Assembly: GCA_018242215.1 (NCBI GenBank)
Contig: JAFECG010000020.1
Location: 1-64,000 of the forward strand
Source: Pseudomonadota bacterium
Lineage (GTDB): Bacteria; Pseudomonadota; Alphaproteobacteria; Rhizobiales; Hyphomicrobiaceae
Direction: 5' to 3'
DNA: 64,000 bases
Below, piece by piece: positions 1-8,853 of this stretch. Each line of letters begins with the position of its first letter. Within the stretch, counting starts at the first letter, position 1. The notes below the pieces were generated by a model, which did not search any database, was not told the DNA's origin, and saw nothing but the letters and a program-made list of their open reading frames with translations. The translations under genes were made by a program, and so were the position numbers.

Positions 1-107
1 TTGACCGTGGCGCCATCGGCGAAGCCAAAGCGCTTTGTCGCGCGTTCGGCCAGAACCTGCAGGCGCTGCAACAGCTCTTCGTGAGTGAGTTCGTCCTTAC
101 CCGTCAT
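1..107 (-). CDS. Partial gene, N-terminal 35 codons, possible phosphotransferase
   Basis: The reverse strand reads from an ATG at 105-107 through the window edge with no stop: MTGKDELTHEELLQRLQVLA and on to a G-A-T-V stretch. This is too short to identify. The acidic/helical start followed by a 'gly-ala-thr-val' strand resembles N-termini of APH-type phosphotransferases, but that is a guess. It lies 157 bp downstream of the aldehyde dehydrogenase on the same strand and may belong to the polyamine operon. Confidence 0.4.
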   Translation of the reverse strand, partial: MTGKDELTHEELLQRLQVLAERATKRFGFADGATV

Positions 108-264
108 CGCGGTTTCAAAATCCCGTGTGCGCTCCCTTATGAGACGGCCGACGGCCGCCTCTTTTCTTGTGACCACCCTACGAAGGAGCGGCGACGCGGA
201 CTTGACCACGCCGCCGCTCCAGTTGACAGGGGCTGTGCCTCGCGCGGCCCTAAAAATACGAGGC

Positions 265-1692
265 TTAGAGCTTCACCATCACGTGACGGGGCACGGTGTA
301 ATCCTCGAGGGCGTACATCGAGAGATCTTTGCCGTAGCCGGACATTTTCAGACCCCCATGAGGCATTTCGCTTACGAGCATGAAATGCGTATTGACCCAC
401 GTGCAGCCGTACTGCAGCCGGGACGCCACCTTCATGCCTCTGCCGATGTCGGAGGTCCAAACGGATGATGCCAAGCCGTAGTCGCTGTCGTTCGCCCAGG
501 CAATCGCTTCTTCGACATCATCGAACGGCGTCACCGAAACGACGGGACCAAATACTTCCTTGCGCACGATTTCGTCTTCCTGCTGAGCGCCTGCGATCAG
601 CGTCGGTTCGAAGAAGAAGCCCTTGCCACCAGCGGCCTTTCCTCCGGCCGCGACGCTGACATGGTTCAGCTGGGATGCGCGCTCGACGAAGCCCTGCACG
701 CGTCCTTTCTGAGCGGAGGAGATCAGCGGGCCGAGGTCGTTCTCGTCGTCGTTCGGCTGATTGTATTTGAGGCTGCTCACAGCGCTCGCGAGATCCGCCA
801 CCAGGTTGTCGTAGATTTTCTTGCCTGCATAGATGCGGCAGGCGGCGGTGCAGTCTTGTCCCGCGTTGTAGTAGCCGAAGATCTTCACACCTTCGACCAC
901 GGAGGCAATGTCGGCATCGTCGAAGACAATGACAGGCGCCTTGCCACCGAGTTCCAAATGCGTGCGCTTGATGTTCGAAACGGCGGCTTGCAGCACTTTC
1001 TGGCCAGTGCCGATGCTGCCCGTCAACGACACCATCGCGACCTTCGGATGGTTGATCAGGGCCGAGCCCGTCGTTGCACCCTTTCCCACCACGATATTGA
1101 CGACGCCTTCGGGGAAGATGTCCGCGATGATCTTGCCGAGCTTCAGAAGCGTCAGCGGGGTCTGCTCAGAGGGTTTCAGGACAATCGTGTTGCCGCCGGC
1201 AAGCGCGGGACCGAGCTTCCAGGCCGCCATCATCAGCGGATAGTTCCACGGGGCGATCGAGCCGACGACGCCCACGGGATCGCGGCGGATCATCGAGGTG
1301 TGGCCAGCGAGGTATTCGCCCGCAACGGGCCCGTGCATGCTGCGGACGGCGGCGGCGAAGAACCGGAAGCAGTCGGAGATTGCGGGCATTTCGTCCTGAA
1401 GGACGCGGATGCGCGGCTTGCCGGTGTTCAGCGCTTCAAGCGCGGCGAAAGATTCGGCGTCTTTGTCGATGGCGTCGGCGAGCTTCAGCAGCAGCGCCGA
1501 CCGTTCGGCGGGCGTCGTTTGAGACCAGGTTTTGAAGGCCGAAGCCGCAGCGTTGACGGCGGCATCGACCTGCGCGACGGATGCATCCGGCAGATTGGTG
1601 ATGACCTCTTCCGTTTTCGGATTGATGATCGGCTCCGGCGCGTCCGATCCGGCAACGAAGTCAGAGCCGATCAACATGTTGGTATCGAGCAT
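265..1692 (-). CDS. Aldehyde dehydrogenase, probably gamma-aminobutyraldehyde dehydrogenase
   Basis: A 475-residue NAD(P)-dependent aldehyde dehydrogenase. Visible are the cofactor-binding APWNYP and KPSEQTP segments, the general-base glutamate in LELGGKAP (about residue 247) and the catalytic cysteine in NAGQDC (about residue 281). An upstream start at 1719 is possible, but the ATG at 1692 has a GGGAGG Shine-Dalgarno six bases away and is preferred. It follows the polyamine ABC permease potC by 31 bp. Oxidation of 4-aminobutyraldehyde from putrescine breakdown (PatD-like) is therefore the most likely role. The substrate is inferred from context, since this family also includes betaine aldehyde dehydrogenases. 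Confidence 0.85.
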   Translation of the reverse strand: MLDTNMLIGSDFVAGSDAPEPIINPKTEEVITNLPDASVAQVDAAVNAAASAFKTWSQTTPAERSALLLKLADAIDKDAESFAALEALNTGKPRIRVLQDEMPAISDCFRFFAAAVRSMHGPVAGEYLAGHTSMIRRDPVGVVGSIAPWNYPLMMAAWKLGPALAGGNTIVLKPSEQTPLTLLKLGKIIADIFPEGVVNIVVGKGATTGSALINHPKVAMVSLTGSIGTGQKVLQAAVSNIKRTHLELGGKAPVIVFDDADIASVVEGVKIFGYYNAGQDCTAACRIYAGKKIYDNLVADLASAVSSLKYNQPNDDENDLGPLISSAQKGRVQGFVERASQLNHVSVAAGGKAAGGKGFFFEPTLIAGAQQEDEIVRKEVFGPVVSVTPFDDVEEAIAWANDSDYGLASSVWTSDIGRGMKVASRLQYGCTWVNTHFMLVSEMPHGGLKMSGYGKDLSMYALEDYTVPRHVMVKL

Positions 1693-1723
1693 TTTAACCT
1701 CCCATGGTCGCTCGGGCACCTCG

Positions 1724-2542
1724 CTACTTCGAGGTGCCGCCAGTGTGTTCGCCTTCTCGCGTCAAGTAGTAGGCCGCGAGAATGGGCAAAAGCGTTACGA
1801 TGAAGACGAAGACGGCGACGACGTTCGTCACCGGCCGCTGACGTGGTCGAATGAGTTCCGACAGCATCCAGATCGGCAGCGTCGTTTGCTGTCCCGCCGT
1901 GAAGGTCGTCACGATCACCTCGTCGAACGAGAGAGCAAATGCGAGCATGCCGCCCGCGAGCAGCGCGGTTCCGATTTGCGGCAGGATGACGTGGCGGAAC
2001 GTCTGAAAGCCGTCAGCGCCGAGGTCCATCGACGCCTCGACAAGATTTCCCGACAGACGCCGGAAGCGCGCGACCGCGTTGTTGTAGACAACGACAATGC
2101 AGAACGTCGCGTGGCCGAGCATAATCGTCCACACGGAGAACGGGATGTTCATGATGTCGAACGCCGAGCGGAGCGCGATGCCCGTGATGATGCCTGGCAA
2201 CGCGATCGGCAGCACGAACAGGAGCGAGATCGTCTCACGGCCGAAGAACTTCGCGCGTGACAAGGCTGCGGCTGCGAGCGTGCCGAAAACCAATGCGAGG
2301 GCCGTGGCAATCGCTGCCACCTCGAGCGAGAGATAAAGCGGGGGCCAGATGTCGGGCCGCGAGTTCCAGGCGACGCCGAACCACTTCGTCGTGAGGCCAG
2401 GCGGCGGAAACTCGAAGCTCTTTTCCTCCGTGGTGAAAGCGTAGAGGAAAATGAAGAAAAGCGGCAGATGCAGGAAAAGAAGCCCAGCGGTTGCCGAAAT
2501 GCGAAGGCCAAGCGGGGACGTGCTTTTCCCGTTAGAGGACAT
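1724..2542 (-). CDS. potC: Polyamine ABC transporter permease (PotC/PotI type)
   Basis: A 272-residue inner-membrane permease with about six hydrophobic segments. It has the binding-protein-dependent permease signature around [20 protein letters not shown] (about residues 165-185), the loop that docks on the ATPase. Its start overlaps the end of potB by 11 bp, so the two are translationally coupled. Together with potB it would form the channel for spermidine/putrescine-type solutes. The exact substrate cannot be read from the sequence. Confidence 0.88.
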   Translation of the reverse strand: MSSNGKSTSPLGLRISATAGLLFLHLPLFFIFLYAFTTEEKSFEFPPPGLTTKWFGVAWNSRPDIWPPLYLSLEVAAIATALALVFGTLAAAALSRAKFFGRETISLLFVLPIALPGIITGIALRSAFDIMNIPFSVWTIMLGHATFCIVVVYNNAVARFRRLSGNLVEASMDLGADGFQTFRHVILPQIGTALLAGGMLAFALSFDEVIVTTFTAGQQTTLPIWMLSELIRPRQRPVTNVVAVFVFIVTLLPILAAYYLTREGEHTGGTSK

Positions 2543-3470
2543 CGAAGGCCCCCATGCGTTTCGCCATCCAGAGATAGAGTGCCATGATGACCATCGGAAC
2601 GACGGTGAAAGCCGCCGCGAGCGGAATATTCCCGGCGGTACCCTGGAGCGTGTAGACGGCCTGTCCGATCATCAGGCGCGAATTCCCCACGATCTGCGGG
2701 ATGATGTAGTCACCGAGCGTCAGCGAGAAAGTGAAGATCGAACCCGCGACGATGCCCGGCAGGGCCAGCGGGAAGATCACGGTCCTGAAGGTCTGGCCGG
2801 GATCGGCGCCGAGATCGGCGGACGCTTCGATGAAGTTCGCGGGGACGCGTTCGAGCGCCGCCTGCGTCGGCAGGATCATGTACGGCAGCCAGATGTAGAC
2901 GAATACGAAGTATGTCCCGAGATAGCTGAAGGATAACGACGGTCCGCCGATGACGGGCAGACCCAGAATTCCATTCAGCAACCAATTGAGATGCAAAGCG
3001 CCGGCAAACCACGTAATGACGCCTTCCTTCGCAAGGATCAGCTTCCAAGCGTAGACCTTGACCAGATAGCTCGACCACAATGGCATCATCACTGCGAGAT
3101 AGAAGAGCGCTTTTTTCCAGCCCCGCGCATAGCGCGCGGCGTAGTAAGCGATCGGGAAGGCAATGACGGCGCTCGTGATCGTCACCAGCGCCGCCATCGT
3201 AACGGTTCGCAGGATGATCTGAACATTCGAGCCCTCGAAGAGCTGCTGGTAGGTTGAAAGCGTGAACTCGTGAATGACGACGCCGGAGAAATCGTCGAGC
3301 GAATAGAAGCTTTGCAAAAGCAGCGCGAACAATGATCCAATATAGACGACGCCGATCCAGAGAAGGGGCGGGGTCAGCAACAGGAACGTCAGAAGCTGCG
3401 GACGTGCAAAGAATACGTCCGAGATCGTGCCCCCGATGCCGCGCCGCGTTTCCTGCAGGGCCACCGTCAC
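2532..3470 (-). CDS. potB: Polyamine ABC transporter permease (PotB/PotH type)
   Basis: A 312-residue permease starting at a GTG (3468-3470) that overlaps the potA stop as GTGA. The open frame runs further upstream, but only as a shadow of potA. It starts [11 protein letters not shown], has an N-terminal transmembrane helix, a large periplasmic loop and a permease core, with the ATPase-docking motif [20 protein letters not shown] near residue 220. It pairs with potC. The GTGA overlap implies re-initiation from potA, so all four transporter genes should come from one message. Confidence 0.88.
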   Translation of the reverse strand: MTVALQETRRGIGGTISDVFFARPQLLTFLLLTPPLLWIGVVYIGSLFALLLQSFYSLDDFSGVVIHEFTLSTYQQLFEGSNVQIILRTVTMAALVTITSAVIAFPIAYYAARYARGWKKALFYLAVMMPLWSSYLVKVYAWKLILAKEGVITWFAGALHLNWLLNGILGLPVIGGPSLSFSYLGTYFVFVYIWLPYMILPTQAALERVPANFIEASADLGADPGQTFRTVIFPLALPGIVAGSIFTFSLTLGDYIIPQIVGNSRLMIGQAVYTLQGTAGNIPLAAAFTVVPMVIMALYLWMAKRMGAFDVL

Positions 3471-4477
3471 GCGCCGTCTCCCATCGCGACCATTGCCGAT
3501 TTCGGCCATTGAAGCATGACGCGATCGTCTTTGTGCAGCGTTGTGCCGGCAGAGATCGTGGCGACGAGGGGTAATTTTTCCGTCACGACCGTCACGCGCG
3601 TCACGGCGCCCTGATAGCTGACGGCGCTGATGATGCCCTTCGCCGACGCATAGTAGGGCGGGGTGGTCGCGTTTTCGGACACGACGTCGATCCGCTCCGG
3701 GCGAAGGCTCGTCCACGTCGCAGTCCCGCCATGAGCGGCAGCAAATTCCGGCGGGAGCACATTCGAAGACCCGACGAAATCGGCGACGAAGCGCGAGGTG
3801 GGGCGCTCATACACGTCCGACGGGGTTCCGACTTGCACGATCTTACCTTCATTGAAGATCGCGACGCGGTTTGCCATCGACAACGCTTCCCCCTGATCGT
3901 GCGTCACGAAAACGAATGTGATGCCGAGGTTGGTCTGCAGTGTTTTCAGTTCCTCCTGCATCTGCTCGCGCAGCTTCAGATCGAGCGCGCCGAGGGGTTC
4001 GTCGAGCAACAGAACCTTGGGGCCGTTGACGAGGGCGCGGGCGAGGGCAACGCGCTGACGCTGGCCGCCCGAAAGCTGCACCGTGCGGCGATCCTCATAG
4101 CCTGCCAGCTTGACCATCGCGAGAGCGTCCTTCGCCTTCGCCTCCCGCTCCGCCCGCGGCACGCCCTTGATCATCAGACCGTAGGCGACGTTTTCTCCGA
4201 CGGTCATGTGCGGAAAGAGGGCGTAGTCCTGGAAAACGGTATTGACGTTGCGTCGGTAGGGCGGGACGCCTTCGACCGTCTCGCCGAAGATTTCGACGTG
4301 CCCTTCATCGGGCTGCTCGAATCCCGCGATGAGGCGGAGGCACGTCGTTTTGCCCGATCCGGATGGGCCTAGAAGGGCGAAGAATTCGCCGGGCTCGATG
4401 TCGAGCGAAACGCCGTCGACGGCGCGCACGGAGCCGAAGCGACGCGATACGTTCTGGAAGCGGACAGCAGGAGACAT
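3467..4477 (-). CDS. potA: Polyamine ABC transporter ATP-binding protein
   Basis: A 336-residue ATPase. Walker A is GPSGSGKTT (about residues 38-46), the signature is LSGGQRQRVALARAL, Walker B is VLLLDEPLGALD, and the switch histidine is in VTHDQ. A C-terminal TOBE-like domain (roughly residues 245-330) is typical of PotA/PotG. It energises uptake through PotB and PotC with PotD as periplasmic receptor. It lies 58 bp after potD and overlaps potB. Confidence 0.9.
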   Translation of the reverse strand: MSPAVRFQNVSRRFGSVRAVDGVSLDIEPGEFFALLGPSGSGKTTCLRLIAGFEQPDEGHVEIFGETVEGVPPYRRNVNTVFQDYALFPHMTVGENVAYGLMIKGVPRAEREAKAKDALAMVKLAGYEDRRTVQLSGGQRQRVALARALVNGPKVLLLDEPLGALDLKLREQMQEELKTLQTNLGITFVFVTHDQGEALSMANRVAIFNEGKIVQVGTPSDVYERPTSRFVADFVGSSNVLPPEFAAAHGGTATWTSLRPERIDVVSENATTPPYYASAKGIISAVSYQGAVTRVTVVTEKLPLVATISAGTTLHKDDRVMLQWPKSAMVAMGDGA

Positions 4478-4535
4478 GAAACTCTTTTAGGCTCTGCAGC
4501 CGGCAGACACGAGCCGGCTGCAGAAAGCGTAACTT

Positions 4536-5690
4536 CTACTTGCCGAGAATGGCGATATAATCTTTCGCCCATTGCGAATACGGCACGCAAGAGCTTTCCT
4601 TCTCGCATTTGGCCGTCGGCGTGCGCCAGAACCAGATCTTCTCGAAATTCTCGGATCCATTCGTCTCGCAGCCCTTCTCGCCCAAGAGCGCGTTACCTTT
4701 ACATGCGGCTGGAACGGTCGGGACCGAGCCGAACCAGGATGCGAGATCGCCCTGCAGCTTGGGGTTCAGGGAATGCTCCATCCATTTGTAGGCGCAGTTG
4801 GGATGCGGGGCATTCACATGCATCATCGTCGTGTCGGCCCAGCCTGTCGCTCCCTCTTCCGGGATCGTCGATGCGATCGGCTTCTTGTCAGCCTGCAGAA
4901 GGTTGACCTGATAGGGCCATGATGACGACGCGACGACACCCTCGTTCTTGAAGTCATCGACCTGGACGGTTGCGTCGTGCCAGTAGCGCCCGATCAAGGC
5001 GCGCTGCGACTGCAGCAACGCAATGGCGGCGGCGTACTGCTCCTTGTTCAGCTCGTAAGGATTCTTGATACCGAGCTCTGGCTTTTTCTTGCTCAGGTAG
5101 AGCGCGGCGTCGGCGATGTAGATCGGGCCGTCATAGGCCTGGACCCGCCCCTTGTTGCTCTTGCCGTCGGGAAGCGTCTGCTCCTCGAATACGACGGACC
5201 AGCTTTTCGGCGCCTCCTTGAAGACATTCGTGTTGTAGGCAAGCACGTTCGGACCCCACTGATAGGGGACGCCATAGTGAACGCCATCAACGGTATGCCA
5301 TGGCGCGTTCTGCAGCCTCGGATCGAGCGTCTTCCAGCTCGGGATCAAGTCGATGTTGATCGGCTGCACCTTCTTGCCGGCGACAAGGCGCAGGGAAGCG
5401 TCGCCCGAAGCCGTCACGAGATCAAAGCCGCCTTGGTTCATCAAGGTGACCATTTCGTCGGAGGTCGCCGCAGTCTTGACGTTGACTTTGCAGCCGGTCT
5501 CCTTTTCGAAGCCCGTCACCCAGTCATAGTTCTTGTCGGACTCGCCGCGCTCGATATATCCCGGCCAGGCGACAATATCGACTTCGCCTTCTCCCTTCCC
5601 AACGGACTGGAGGGGTTCTCCCCAAGCACTGAAGCTGCCCATCAAAAGAACCGCCGTCGACGTTACTAATGTCTTCCGAGTGGGCGTCAT
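4536..5690 (-). CDS. potD: Periplasmic polyamine-binding protein
   Basis: A 384-residue extracellular solute-binding protein of the PotD/PotF group. It has a signal peptide (MTPTRKTLVTSTAVLLMGSF..., cleavage near residue 24), then EGEVDIVAWPGYIERG and the typical two-lobe fold with many aromatic residues (YQWGPNVLAYNT). It has four cysteines near the C-terminus (KGNALLGEKGCETNG, KCEKESSC) that could form disulfides in the periplasm. A GGAG Shine-Dalgarno lies nine bases before the ATG. It is the first gene of the operon, and the 381 bp upstream is the promoter region. Confidence 0.87.
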   Translation of the reverse strand: MTPTRKTLVTSTAVLLMGSFSAWGEPLQSVGKGEGEVDIVAWPGYIERGESDKNYDWVTGFEKETGCKVNVKTAATSDEMVTLMNQGGFDLVTASGDASLRLVAGKKVQPINIDLIPSWKTLDPRLQNAPWHTVDGVHYGVPYQWGPNVLAYNTNVFKEAPKSWSVVFEEQTLPDGKSNKGRVQAYDGPIYIADAALYLSKKKPELGIKNPYELNKEQYAAAIALLQSQRALIGRYWHDATVQVDDFKNEGVVASSSWPYQVNLLQADKKPIASTIPEEGATGWADTTMMHVNAPHPNCAYKWMEHSLNPKLQGDLASWFGSVPTVPAACKGNALLGEKGCETNGSENFEKIWFWRTPTAKCEKESSCVPYSQWAKDYIAILGK

Positions 5691-6071
5691 GTGTGCTTAC
5701 TCCTCCGATTGCCACGCCGGACGAAGACGGTGGGCGCCGTATCAACCACCTGAACCTCTGCCGGGGTATACAGGACGCGATGTTAGTTCAGGAATTTCGG
5801 ACACGCCAGAGAGGCGATTAGCAACTCGCCCCTAAAGTCGTTTTTCGAGAAGGCTCGATACGGAAGTGCACGGACTTTTGGCACCGGACATGGGAGCCGA
5901 CTTTATATTGCCCACCAAAGTTGCGATGCACCCGCGAGAGGGGGTCTGTGGTCGCGATTGGTTGTCGCGTAGAGTTTACCAATCCCCGCCAACAATGAAG
6001 GCCAGCCAGATATGACACGGCCGCGTTGGCTTTGAAGCGAATATCGGTTGTTGAACTGAGAGCAGTGACAG
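5691..6071. other. Divergent intergenic region between potD and modE
   Basis: This 381 bp stretch separates the leftward pot operon from the rightward modE gene and must hold both promoters. Short open frames here (for example reverse frames across 5818-6169) have no recognisable protein and no good ribosome-binding site, so none is called. I see no convincing riboswitch or tRNA. A half-site-like CTTTATATTG at 5901-5910 is noted under rejected items. Confidence 0.5.
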
Positions 6072-6464
6072 ATGACAGCAATAAAGATCCGCATCGACTT
6101 TGACGGCGAGCGATACATCGGCCATGGCCGCATCCAACTGCTCGAACTTATCGGAGAGCACGGCTCCATTGCTCAAGCGGCGAAAGCCATGGGCATGTCC
6201 TATAAGCGCGCATGGTACTTGATGGACGAGTTCAATTCGATGTTCGCCGATCCGCTGATCGAGCGTCAGCATGGCGGCCGCGGGGGCGGCGCGGCGAAGC
6301 TGACGCCATTCGGCGCCGATCTGGTCCGGCAATATCGTTATATGGAGGAGAAAGTCCTTACCGTCTTCGCGAAACCGCTTGCGTCGATCGAGAAACATCT
6401 TGCGGCTGCTGCCAAGCCCGGCCAAAAGGCGGGGAAGAAAGCTTCGCCGTCAGCACGGGCCTGA
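6072..6464 (+). CDS. ModE-like HTH regulator, DNA-binding domain only
   Basis: A 130-residue protein matching the N-terminal winged helix of ModE: LLELIGEHGSIAQAAKAMGM, then SYKRAWYLMDEFNSMFADPL and GGRGGGAAKLTPFG. E. coli ModE is about twice this length because of C-terminal molybdate-binding (TOBE/molbindin) domains. Here the chain ends after a short basic tail (AAKPGQKAGKKASPSARA), so no metal-sensing domain is present. It converges on modC, and their 3' ends overlap by 15 bp. It probably controls the neighbouring modABC genes, but how it would sense molybdate is unclear. Confidence 0.85.
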   Translation: MTAIKIRIDFDGERYIGHGRIQLLELIGEHGSIAQAAKAMGMSYKRAWYLMDEFNSMFADPLIERQHGGRGGGAAKLTPFGADLVRQYRYMEEKVLTVFAKPLASIEKHLAAAAKPGQKAGKKASPSARA

Positions 6465-7160
6465 TGACGATCCTCCTCCCAGCACCTCGGCGGGAGTTCC
6501 CGTGGCGATCACGCGGCCGGCGACGATCCGGACGACGCGCGACGCGAGGCGCCTCACCTCTTCAATATTGTGCGTGACGAATACGATAGGAACGGAGAAT
6601 TCGTCCCGAACACGTTCGATCAATGTCATGATCTCGTCACGGCGTGCATCGTCGAGGCCCGACAGCGGCTCGTCCATCAGCAGAATGCGTGGGGATGACA
6701 GAAGGGCGCGAGCGAGGGCAACGCGGTGTCTCTCGCCGCCAGAAAGCGTTGCAGGACGTCGTTTCAATAGGGAACCGATGCCAAGCACGCCAACGATCAC
6801 CTCCAACGGCAACGCACTCTTTCCTCCCTTCCGCGTGAACCATTGCCCGAACTTGATGTTCTGTTCGACGGTCAGATGCGGAAAAAGCTGGGCGTCCTGA
6901 AAGACGAAACCCACGCGCCGAAGATGCGGCGGCACGAAGATGCGTGCGTCCGTGTCGGTCAGCACGTGGCCCGCCACTGCGACGCATCCCTTGTCGGGCC
7001 GCTGAACCCCGGCGATCAAATTCAAAACGGATGTCTTGCCCGAACCCGACGGGCCGAAGAGAGCGGTCAGCGGACTGGCGCTCTCGAACGCGACGTCAAG
7101 CGTGAAGCCGTTTCGCTTTTGATAAGCCGAGACGCGCAGCGCCGGTTCCGAGTTCGTCAT
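6450..7160 (-). CDS. modC: Molybdate ABC transporter ATPase, short form
   Basis: A 236-residue ATPase with Walker A GPSGSGKTS, signature LSGGERHRVALARAL, Walker B ILLMDEPLSGLD and switch VTHNIEEV. The ATG at 7158-7160 overlaps the modB stop (ATGA), so longer upstream reading is excluded. Classical ModC is about 350 residues with a C-terminal molybdate-binding TOBE domain. This one ends directly after the ATPase fold (GTPAEVLGGGSSSGPC). With the ModE-like regulator also lacking this domain, the locus appears to have no cytoplasmic molbindin module. Confidence 0.87.
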   Translation of the reverse strand: MTNSEPALRVSAYQKRNGFTLDVAFESASPLTALFGPSGSGKTSVLNLIAGVQRPDKGCVAVAGHVLTDTDARIFVPPHLRRVGFVFQDAQLFPHLTVEQNIKFGQWFTRKGGKSALPLEVIVGVLGIGSLLKRRPATLSGGERHRVALARALLSSPRILLMDEPLSGLDDARRDEIMTLIERVRDEFSVPIVFVTHNIEEVRRLASRVVRIVAGRVIATGTPAEVLGGGSSSGPC

Positions 7161-7855
7161 TCGAATACGGCGATCCGCTTCTGAATGCGGCGGTTCAATA
7201 TCTCGGAGACAATCAGCGCGATCATCGCGATCGCGATCGAGACGCATGCAAGCCGGAGTGCTTGATAATCCCCTCCAGGAACTTGCGTGTAAGTATATAT
7301 CGCGGATGGGATCGTCTGCGTTTCGCCGGGAATATTCGAAACGAAGGTGATCGTTGCGCCGAATTCGCCCAGAGCTTTCGCGAAGCACAGAATGACCCCG
7401 GCCAGAATCCCCGGAAGCGCGAGCGGCAGTGTCACGATCAGGAACGTCCACAACGCATTGGCGCCGAGTGTGGCGGCGGCAGTCTCCAGCCGACGATCGA
7501 CGGCTTCAAACGAAAGCCGAATCGCACGCAGCATCAGTGGAAATCCCATGATGCCGCACGCGAGCGCGGCTCCCGTCCAGCGGAAGGCGAAGGTTATGCC
7601 GAACATTTCGTAAAACGCATTTCCGATTGCCCCCTGGCGGCCGAAGGTCAGCAGCAGGAAGTATCCCGTTACGACTGGCGGCATAACGAGCGGGAGATGG
7701 AGAATCCCATCGAGCACGACCTTTCCCGGGAAACGCCACCGCGCCAGAATATAGGCGAGGAACAATGCCACAGGCAGACCAAACAATGTCCCCACGGTCG
7801 CAACCCGCAGGCTCAGCATGATCGCGGTCCATTCGTCGGGTGAGAAACCAAGCAC
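7157..7855 (-). CDS. modB: Molybdate ABC transporter permease
   Basis: A 232-residue inner-membrane permease with about five transmembrane helices. The conserved EAAA-type loop lies around RRLETAAATLGANALWTFL, followed by the typical ModB stretch LALPGILAGVILCFAKALGE and FGATITFVSNIPGETQTIPS. The start lies 39 bp after modA and the stop overlaps modC. The FGATITF/GETQTIP signature is characteristic of ModB rather than sulfate CysT/W, supported by the ModA-like binding protein next to it. Confidence 0.92.
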   Translation of the reverse strand: MLGFSPDEWTAIMLSLRVATVGTLFGLPVALFLAYILARWRFPGKVVLDGILHLPLVMPPVVTGYFLLLTFGRQGAIGNAFYEMFGITFAFRWTGAALACGIMGFPLMLRAIRLSFEAVDRRLETAAATLGANALWTFLIVTLPLALPGILAGVILCFAKALGEFGATITFVSNIPGETQTIPSAIYTYTQVPGGDYQALRLACVSIAIAMIALIVSEILNRRIQKRIAVFE

Positions 7856-7894
7856 CGTTGCCCCTTTCCGTTCGCGGGCCGATCGAGAGGCTGC

Positions 7895-8701
7895 CTATTT
7901 GAGGATCGTAAATCCCTGCCTGGTGAAGAACGCCTGGGCGTCGGGAGTCTTCAGATAGTCGATGAATGCCTTCGCCGCATCCGCATTCTTCGTCGCTGCC
8001 GTGATCGCGATGGGATAAATGATGGGAGGATGCGTGTCGTCCGGGAAAACACCAACAATCTTAACTTTGGGTTCCGCGGCGGCGTCCGTTTCATAGACGA
8101 TGCCGAGAGGTGCTTCACCTTGCGCGACGAGAGCGAGCGCGGCCCGCACGTTGGCGGCTTGCGCAACTTTGGGTTTGACGGAACTCCAGACGCCGAGCTT
8201 CTTTAACGCGGCCGAGCCATACTTGCCGGCCGGAACCGACTTCACATCCGCCATTGCGATGTGGTTGTCTCCAAGGATGGTCGCTAAAGGGAAATCCTTG
8301 GCGATTTTCACTGCGACCGTACTGTCCTTCGGCGCGATCAGAACAAGACGGTTGCCGAGCAGATTGAATCGCGTGTCGTTCTTGATGAGCTTTGCTTTTG
8401 CGACGTAGTCCATCCAGTCGAGGTCGGCCGAAATAAAAATGTCGGCCGGCGCGCCTTGCTCGATCTGCTTCGCCAGCGCCGATGATCCCGCGTAGGAGAT
8501 CACGACCTTGTCGCCGGTGTTCTTCTCGAAAGCCTTAGCAGCGTCATCGAGTGCGTTTCGCAGGCTCGCCGCCGCGAAAATCGTCATTGTCGTCGTCTCG
8601 GCTTTTTGCGCCTGAGCCTCCACCAAAAATGCCGAGAGGAGAATCAAACCGACCAAAGCCGCCCGCAGAGATAGACGGGAGACATTCAACGCTGGAAGCA
8701 T
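7895..8701 (-). CDS. modA: Periplasmic molybdate-binding protein
   Basis: A 268-residue ModA. The signal peptide starts MLPALNVSRLSLRAALVG and ends near AQAQ|KAE. It is followed by the ModA hallmarks FAAASLRNALDDAAKAFE, YAGSSALAKQIEQGAPADIF and a late YPIAIT segment; the two serine-rich loops bind the oxyanion. A TTG start at 8740 is possible, but it would place the Mo-box-like site (8727-8750) inside the gene, so the ATG at 8701 is preferred. It is the first gene of modABC. Confidence 0.93.
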   Translation of the reverse strand: MLPALNVSRLSLRAALVGLILLSAFLVEAQAQKAETTTMTIFAAASLRNALDDAAKAFEKNTGDKVVISYAGSSALAKQIEQGAPADIFISADLDWMDYVAKAKLIKNDTRFNLLGNRLVLIAPKDSTVAVKIAKDFPLATILGDNHIAMADVKSVPAGKYGSAALKKLGVWSSVKPKVAQAANVRAALALVAQGEAPLGIVYETDAAAEPKVKIVGVFPDDTHPPIIYPIAITAATKNADAAKAFIDYLKTPDAQAFFTRQGFTILK

Positions 8702-8726
8702 TCCGAACCAACCTTGCTTTTCAATG

Positions 8727-8750
8727 CGATATAGTCGCAAGGATATCTAG
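8727..8750 (-). promoter_or_regulatory. Mo-box-like operator before modA
   Basis: On the plus strand the site reads CGATATAG, then TCGCAAG, then GATATCTAG. From memory, the E. coli modA operator has TATA-type arms around a central GTCGCC-like core, and this site shares the TATA arm and the GTCGC core. It ends 26 bp before the modA ATG, where bound ModE would block transcription. The right arm is imperfect. The prediction rests on similarity to a remembered consensus and the presence of a ModE-like gene next door. Confidence 0.5.
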
Positions 8751-8853
8751 GTTGCGGGCATTTGCAAACGGGTCGTTTCGAAGCGGACACCGCAATCGAA
8801 AGTAAGCCTTCGGCGTACCGTTTTTTGCACTTTGGGAAAGGTTGCTTCCTGCA

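Noticed and set aside
661-1803. 380-codon forward frame across the aldehyde dehydrogenase
   Set aside because: Antisense shadow of a clear enzyme gene; composition is that of the complementary codons.
5901-5910. CTTTATATTG as a second ModE half-site before modE
   Set aside because: Only one arm is recognisable and there is no matching second arm; AT-rich promoter sequence explains it.
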